DNA of 25,718 nucleotides, taken from a virus. The notes beneath the pieces were generated by a model that saw only the letters and a program-made list of their open reading frames with translations, made no database searches and was not told the origin of the DNA. Shown piece by piece: positions 22,305 to 25,718 of the stretch; position 1 is the first letter of the stretch, and each line of letters begins with the position of its first letter. The stretch covers positions 1 to 25,718 of IMG/VR virus record IMGVR_UViG_3300037089_001002. The stretch is one strand, 5' to 3'. The position numbers were made by a program, and so were the translations under genes.

Positions 22305-22548
22305 TTGACTCACGTCACCCGCGCGTACAGCACTCCACACGCTGCATTAACACAATCGCCACTAAAACAGGCATTCTGAATAACTCTTTGTAACTACGTG
22401 AGTCATCAAGTCAGACTGCACGATAAACAAACCAAGGGACTTAGCATGACTCGTATCTTTGTCACTGGATTTATACTGAGTCAGAATTGACTTGATGACT
22501 TGATGAAAACACGAATGACTCACGACCTATCAAGTAGGAGTGAGTCAT
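22305..22548. repeat. Cluster of TGASTCA and TGACTTGAT repeats
   Basis: Five copies of TGASTCA occur: TTGACTCAC 22305-22313, GTGAGTCAT 22398-22406, TGAGTCA 22477-22483, ATGACTCAC 22515-22523 and GTGAGTCAT 22540-22548, with a one-mismatch copy ATGACTCG at 22446-22453. A related TGACTTGAT occurs as ATCAAGTCA (22405-22413) and as a tandem nine-base pair at 22488-22496 and 22497-22505. The last two TGASTCA copies form a perfect nine-base inverted repeat around a 16-base loop. The density and dyad symmetry suggest binding sites for a repeated protein: replication initiator, regulator or small terminase. Confidence 0.65.
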
Positions 22549-22579
22549 TAAAGGAGAGAAAAATAACTGTGGAAAAGAA

Positions 22580-24709
22580 TTATGTGGAGGGCCACCGATA
22601 CACGCGGCGCCGCTTCCCGCGACCATTCGGCTCGCGCTCGATCTCGCCGTCACTGTCGTACACGGTCTCTTGGAGCGCCACCGCCCCATGCCGCCGCATG
22701 ATGCGCCCGATGCGGCGCTTGTCGGCTTCCTGCCACGCGGCCTCCAGCTTCTTCAGCGCCTTGCTGAGGATCTCCGCGTTGGTGATAAAGAACGCCTCCG
22801 GAGGATTGCCACCCTGATCGTGCTGCGCGCGGGCGCCCTCGACAAACTCCCAGACTGTCGAGTCCCACGGGTCCGCCTCATACCGCATGTCCTGCTCGAC
22901 GGCCGCCAGCTCTACCAGCTCCGCCGTGTCCAGGTGCCAGGGCTCACGCCGCTCATAGCGCTCCCGCGCCTCCGCCCACAACTGATCGCGATCGCGCTCG
23001 AGTCCCGCAATGTCGATAAAACCGCAAGACACCGGCCAGAAACGCCGCGCGCCGGTATCGTCGCGGAAGTACTCGCCCAGGTTGACCGTGCCGGCGAAGA
23101 TGCATTGGCGCGGGAAGTCCGCAGGCCTGCGGTCGTAGGGCGGCCGGAAGCGATCCACGCGGCGCGTAATGAACGCCTTCACAACCGCGGTCTCCGCGCG
23201 CAGTCCAAGCAGTTGCTCCAGCTCGGCGAACTCGACAATCCATACACCATGGATCTGCTGGGCACTGTCTTTGTTGTTGAGGTCGCCCACCTGGTCCGTG
23301 AACCAGTCGCCCGCGAGCACGCGCAGGAGCGTGCTTTTTCGCTGCCCTTGCGGCCCCTGGAGGATCAGGCAGTGGTCAACCTGGCATCCCGGCTCAAACA
23401 CGCGAGCCGCTGCGGAGATCAGCCAGCGCGAGCCCACTGCGCGCGAATATGGCGAATCCTTCACGCCGGCGTAAGTAGACAGCCACGTGTCGATGCGCGG
23501 AACCTTGTCCCACACCAGCTTACTCAGATACTCGCGTACCGGATGAAAAGAGCGCTCTCGCGAGACCGCCGCCACAGCTTCCGCGGCCGCATTCTTATTG
23601 ACGCTGCAAAAGTGGTGCTGCAACCACTCCGCCAGGCGGATATCGTCCACCTCGCACCACTCGCGGCTTCCAGGGTTCCACGGTGAGCCCGCGAGCGCCA
23701 TGGTGCGCACCGCAAACTCATCGTAGGACGTCATGTCCTTTAGCTCCGGATGGTGCGTCAGGAACGTGATCGCGTTCGCCAGAATTGGCTTGATGCCGTT
23801 ATCGCCCTCGATCAGATTCTTGCGCCAATCCTCGCCTTCGACGGCCTCCGCCACCGTAGGCGCCGTCTTGCGCTTGCGCGTCACCTTGCGCGCTTTGCCG
23901 ATCTGGCGAATAGCTTCCTCGGGGCCGCGCGCTGCCAGAAAATCGTCAATCCCGTTCAGCGTTTCCGGCACGTCAGCCGGCCATTTGAACCACGAGACCT
24001 CGGCGCCGCGCGATTCGACTTCTCGGGTGAGCTGCCGGCGCGCTTCGCCGATCTGCGCGATCCGCTCGACATTGCTGTCGAACAGGATGATCACCTTGCG
24101 GCCGCCCCATGCGATGCGTCCGAGATCGGCCACCGGGCCTTTCACATCCTGGAACTGGCCCGGCCCTTCCGCCTCAACGCGGCCCACTTTTCCGCGCCAG
24201 CTAAATGTGCCTTGAAGCCCCAGAGGTACGAATGCCGGTGATTCGGCTACGTCGCCCAAACCGTGCCAAGCCAGGCGCCATAAAGCGAGCGCCTTGAATT
24301 CGCCCTCGACGATCACGAGCGGCATCCCCACGTCTACCAGGAATCGCGCTTCCAGCCCCGGCGGAAAGTAGATCGCGTTGCCACGCCCCGGCGGTCCCAT
24401 GTACTTACGTCGCTGGTGCGGCTTTCCGTCCTTCTCTTCCAGGTCCGGATGATCGCGCCGAATCCGTTCCAGGCGCACGTGGTTCTCGCCTGGCCAGAGG
24501 TAAGGAATCACGATGCCGCTGAAGTCAGAACCAGATTTCCACTCGTGGCGTTCCTTGCCTTCCTGGCCGAGGATGATTGCGCCGTCAGTGGAATCGACGC
24601 GGCGCAAGAACGCGGCGTCGGCCTGTTCGCGCGGAATCCAGCGCGCTTCCAGCTTCTCGTAATCGGCATCGGTCAACGGGTCGCCGGTCAAATTGGGAGG
24701 CAGGGTCAA
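22580..24709 (-). CDS. Primase-helicase: TOPRIM-like (DUF3854) plus VapE-type ATPase
   Basis: 709 residues. The start is a TTG at 24709 overlapping the preceding stop as TTGA; it is an uncommon start codon but no ATG lies before the conserved region. The N-terminal half has a DUF3854/TOPRIM-like core, with VEGEFKALALW around residues 134-144 (Glu136) and KVIILFDSNV around 205-214 (Asp211). The C-terminal half is a virulence-associated E-type superfamily 3-like ATPase: Walker A GPQGQRKST at 452-460, VWIVEFAELEQL at 489-500, and GARRFWPV near 553-560 as a probable arginine finger. Such proteins unwind and prime phage DNA. It is adjacent to the repeat-rich region, a plausible origin. Confidence 0.85.
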   Translation of the reverse strand: MTLPPNLTGDPLTDADYEKLEARWIPREQADAAFLRRVDSTDGAIILGQEGKERHEWKSGSDFSGIVIPYLWPGENHVRLERIRRDHPDLEEKDGKPHQRRKYMGPPGRGNAIYFPPGLEARFLVDVGMPLVIVEGEFKALALWRLAWHGLGDVAESPAFVPLGLQGTFSWRGKVGRVEAEGPGQFQDVKGPVADLGRIAWGGRKVIILFDSNVERIAQIGEARRQLTREVESRGAEVSWFKWPADVPETLNGIDDFLAARGPEEAIRQIGKARKVTRKRKTAPTVAEAVEGEDWRKNLIEGDNGIKPILANAITFLTHHPELKDMTSYDEFAVRTMALAGSPWNPGSREWCEVDDIRLAEWLQHHFCSVNKNAAAEAVAAVSRERSFHPVREYLSKLVWDKVPRIDTWLSTYAGVKDSPYSRAVGSRWLISAAARVFEPGCQVDHCLILQGPQGQRKSTLLRVLAGDWFTDQVGDLNNKDSAQQIHGVWIVEFAELEQLLGLRAETAVVKAFITRRVDRFRPPYDRRPADFPRQCIFAGTVNLGEYFRDDTGARRFWPVSCGFIDIAGLERDRDQLWAEARERYERREPWHLDTAELVELAAVEQDMRYEADPWDSTVWEFVEGARAQHDQGGNPPEAFFITNAEILSKALKKLEAAWQEADKRRIGRIMRRHGAVALQETVYDSDGEIEREPNGRGKRRRVYRWPST

Positions 24710-25536
24710 GCCGTGGCCTCACGTGGATATGGTCCGCGACGCCCCTGTCGGCATCTCGCAATTTGGCCAAGACCAGCCGCATCATAGGCTCCGTATGTAC
24801 TGCCGAACGCCCTTCGAAAAGTCTCCATGCTCGGCAAACTGCCTGAAGCCCAGTCACGAACCGCTGGCAAACGACGGTTCAGGACGTAGAAATCCATCAA
24901 CAGTTCGCGCAATACGGCCTTCGTGAACGGGTCTCCCCTGCGACCTCCCCGGACATTAGTGATAGGCAGACCGATTGCGGAGACAGCATCGTTAAGGCTG
25001 CCATACCTCTTCGTCAGTTCGTGTAGAAAATTGGGTTCGAGGTCGGTGCTACTTGGCGTCCGTCCAAGTTCGGAGGCTATAATTGCTAGCCTCGCAAGCA
25101 ATTGGCGGTCACAGATGAGACGCTCATTTCTCAGTTCCGCGGTAGAATGCCGTTGAGGCGTGGGCCTTTTTACCTCCAGGCTTCTCGCCTGCAGGCGCGC
25201 CATTGATTCTGGGGTTCTGAGGACGCCCCCGGCTGCAAGACGCTCCGACAGCCTTCGGCGGCGCTTGGCCGACTCAGCCGGACCGCAAAGCGGTTGCCCG
25301 TACCGCAGACCGTGCGCACGCCTGTACTCGACCGCCTTAAGACCGTGAGCGCGAGCCGCGTGGCATCCGAGGTCGCGGTACAAGTCGCCGCACTCATGGC
25401 ATTTGACCATTCCCGTTTCTGGGCAGTATTCAATCAGGCCAGTCTGCGACTTGCCAGAGGGCATAAACCCGAACACGGCCTTTTCCTCCCATCGGAAAAC
25501 CTGCCCTCGCATAATTACATGGCTCAGATGTGTCAT
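24706..25536 (-). CDS. MucR-like zinc-finger protein with two homing-endonuclease-type repeats
   Basis: 276 residues, starting at an ATG that overlaps the previous stop (ATGA). Residues 46-80 (CHECG ... CHAARAH, then EYRRAHGLRYGQPL) resemble the MucR/Ros C2H2-type finger, with Cys46, Cys49, His59 and His64. A basic linker follows, then two repeats typical of HNH-associated 'homing endonuclease repeat' modules: about residues 146-193 (ASELGRTPSSTDLE ... KRYGSLNDAVSAIGLP) and 207-257 (YVLNRRLPAVRDWA ... RAFGSTYGAYDAAGLG). No HNH, GIY-YIG or other nuclease core is present. It may be a DNA-binding regulator or a homing endonuclease that lost its catalytic domain. The C-terminus is coupled to the primase-helicase start. 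Confidence 0.75.
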   Translation of the reverse strand: MTHLSHVIMRGQVFRWEEKAVFGFMPSGKSQTGLIEYCPETGMVKCHECGDLYRDLGCHAARAHGLKAVEYRRAHGLRYGQPLCGPAESAKRRRRLSERLAAGGVLRTPESMARLQARSLEVKRPTPQRHSTAELRNERLICDRQLLARLAIIASELGRTPSSTDLEPNFLHELTKRYGSLNDAVSAIGLPITNVRGGRRGDPFTKAVLRELLMDFYVLNRRLPAVRDWASGSLPSMETFRRAFGSTYGAYDAAGLGQIARCRQGRRGPYPREATA

Positions 25537-25718
25537 TCTCGCGGAAACTCCCTTTTGATGCCTGTTTTACAGGTGGGGCATTTCTGGTTCGGCGCCGCGG
25601 CGGCATAGGGTCCGTGGAGTTGACAGGTTCGGGGCCAGGACTTGCGCGCAATAATCACCGGCGCTCGCGGCGTGATGTGGTAATAGCCCGTCTCGCGGCT
25701 TTTGGTTGAGTAGCTCAT
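25533..25718 (-). CDS. Small Cys-containing protein at window edge, possibly partial
   Basis: The frame is open from the last base of the window, where an ATG sits at 25718, to a stop at 25533, giving 61 residues. It could start here or continue upstream. Near the C-terminus CPTCKTG is a CxxC motif, and a Cys/His pair (CQLHGP) lies earlier, so a small zinc-binding fold is possible. It ends in ATGA overlap with the MucR-like gene, hence co-expressed with it. Not recognised. Confidence 0.5.
   Translation of the reverse strand: MSYSTKSRETGYYHITPRAPVIIARKSWPRTCQLHGPYAAAAPNQKCPTCKTGIKREFPRE

Larger units (their letters stand above)
22052..22579. other. Intergenic region between primase-helicase and terminase genes
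   Basis: 528 bases without a convincing gene, more AT-rich than the rest of the window, especially 22300-22580. It holds a TGASTCA/TGACTTGAT repeat cluster (22398-22548), an isolated copy at 22305, and, nearer the terminase gene, a small hairpin with GGTAG/CTACC arms (22229-22242). A TATAAA on the minus strand near 22470 has no acceptable -35, so no promoter is called. In lambda-like phages the DNA next to the small terminase gene is cos; next to replication genes it is often an origin. Either could apply. Confidence 0.6.

Noticed and set aside
21366-22379. Plus-strand open frame of 337 codons over the small terminase gene and intergenic region
   Set aside because: Mostly antisense to the small terminase gene; the part in the intergenic region has no recognisable features or ribosome binding site.
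22466-22476. Minus-strand -10-like TATAAA as a late promoter
   Set aside because: No acceptable -35 hexamer at 16-18 bases; with so AT-rich a region a TATAAA is expected by chance.
22305-22548. CRISPR array
   Set aside because: Repeats are only 7-9 bases, irregularly spaced and in both orientations; no spacers of constant length.
22500-22817. Plus-strand small gene after AAAGGAGAG near 22550
   Set aside because: The ribosome-binding-like sequence is suggestive, but the frame then runs antisense through the C-terminus of the primase-helicase and looks like a shadow; no domain found.

Overview
The window is a high-GC stretch of a tailed phage or prophage (Caudoviricetes) with a lambda-type head and a long non-contractile (siphovirus-type) tail. 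No host gene, integrase, repressor, lysis gene, tRNA or rRNA is visible, so the host cannot be fixed from the sequence. The GC-rich composition and strong GGAGG ribosome binding sites fit a high-GC Gram-negative host, but that is only a guess.

All genes but one lie on the minus strand and are read from right to left. (1) Replication/regulation, 25718-22580: a short Cys-containing ORF at the window edge, a MucR-like zinc-finger protein with two homing-endonuclease-type repeats, and a TOPRIM + VapE primase-helicase. (2) An AT-rich intergenic region, 22579-22052, holding a cluster of TGASTCA and TGACTTGAT repeats: a candidate origin, operator array or cos region. (3) Packaging and head, 22051-14506: terminase small and large subunits, gpW-like connector, lambda-gpB-type portal, S49 capsid protease with an internal scaffold start, decoration protein with an unusual hydrophobic N-terminus, major capsid protein, and a stem-loop terminator. 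(4) Head-tail joining and tail tube, 14433-12304. (5) A cassette of small Cys-containing proteins around a phage sigma factor, 12294-10864. (6) Tail assembly, 10845-1: tail chaperone with a predicted -1 frameshift, morphogenesis-like protein, tape measure, distal tail protein, tail hub, and a receptor-binding/tail-fibre protein that runs off the left edge.

The genes are packed as one long late operon. Most junctions are ATGA, GTGA, TGATG or TAATG overlaps, which imply translational coupling.

The one exception is an HNH endonuclease gene on the plus strand (4986-5765), of visibly lower GC. It sits after the first 18-19 codons of the tail hub gene. The original hub start, still coupled by ATGA to the preceding gene, survives as a stub. 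A second version of the same N-terminus, with about 72% of residues the same but mostly different codons, begins the functional hub gene on the far side. This is the most striking structure in the window. Other points worth attention are the frameshift heptamer in the tail chaperone, the internal scaffold start, the repeat cluster before the terminase genes, and the sigma factor buried in the structural operon.
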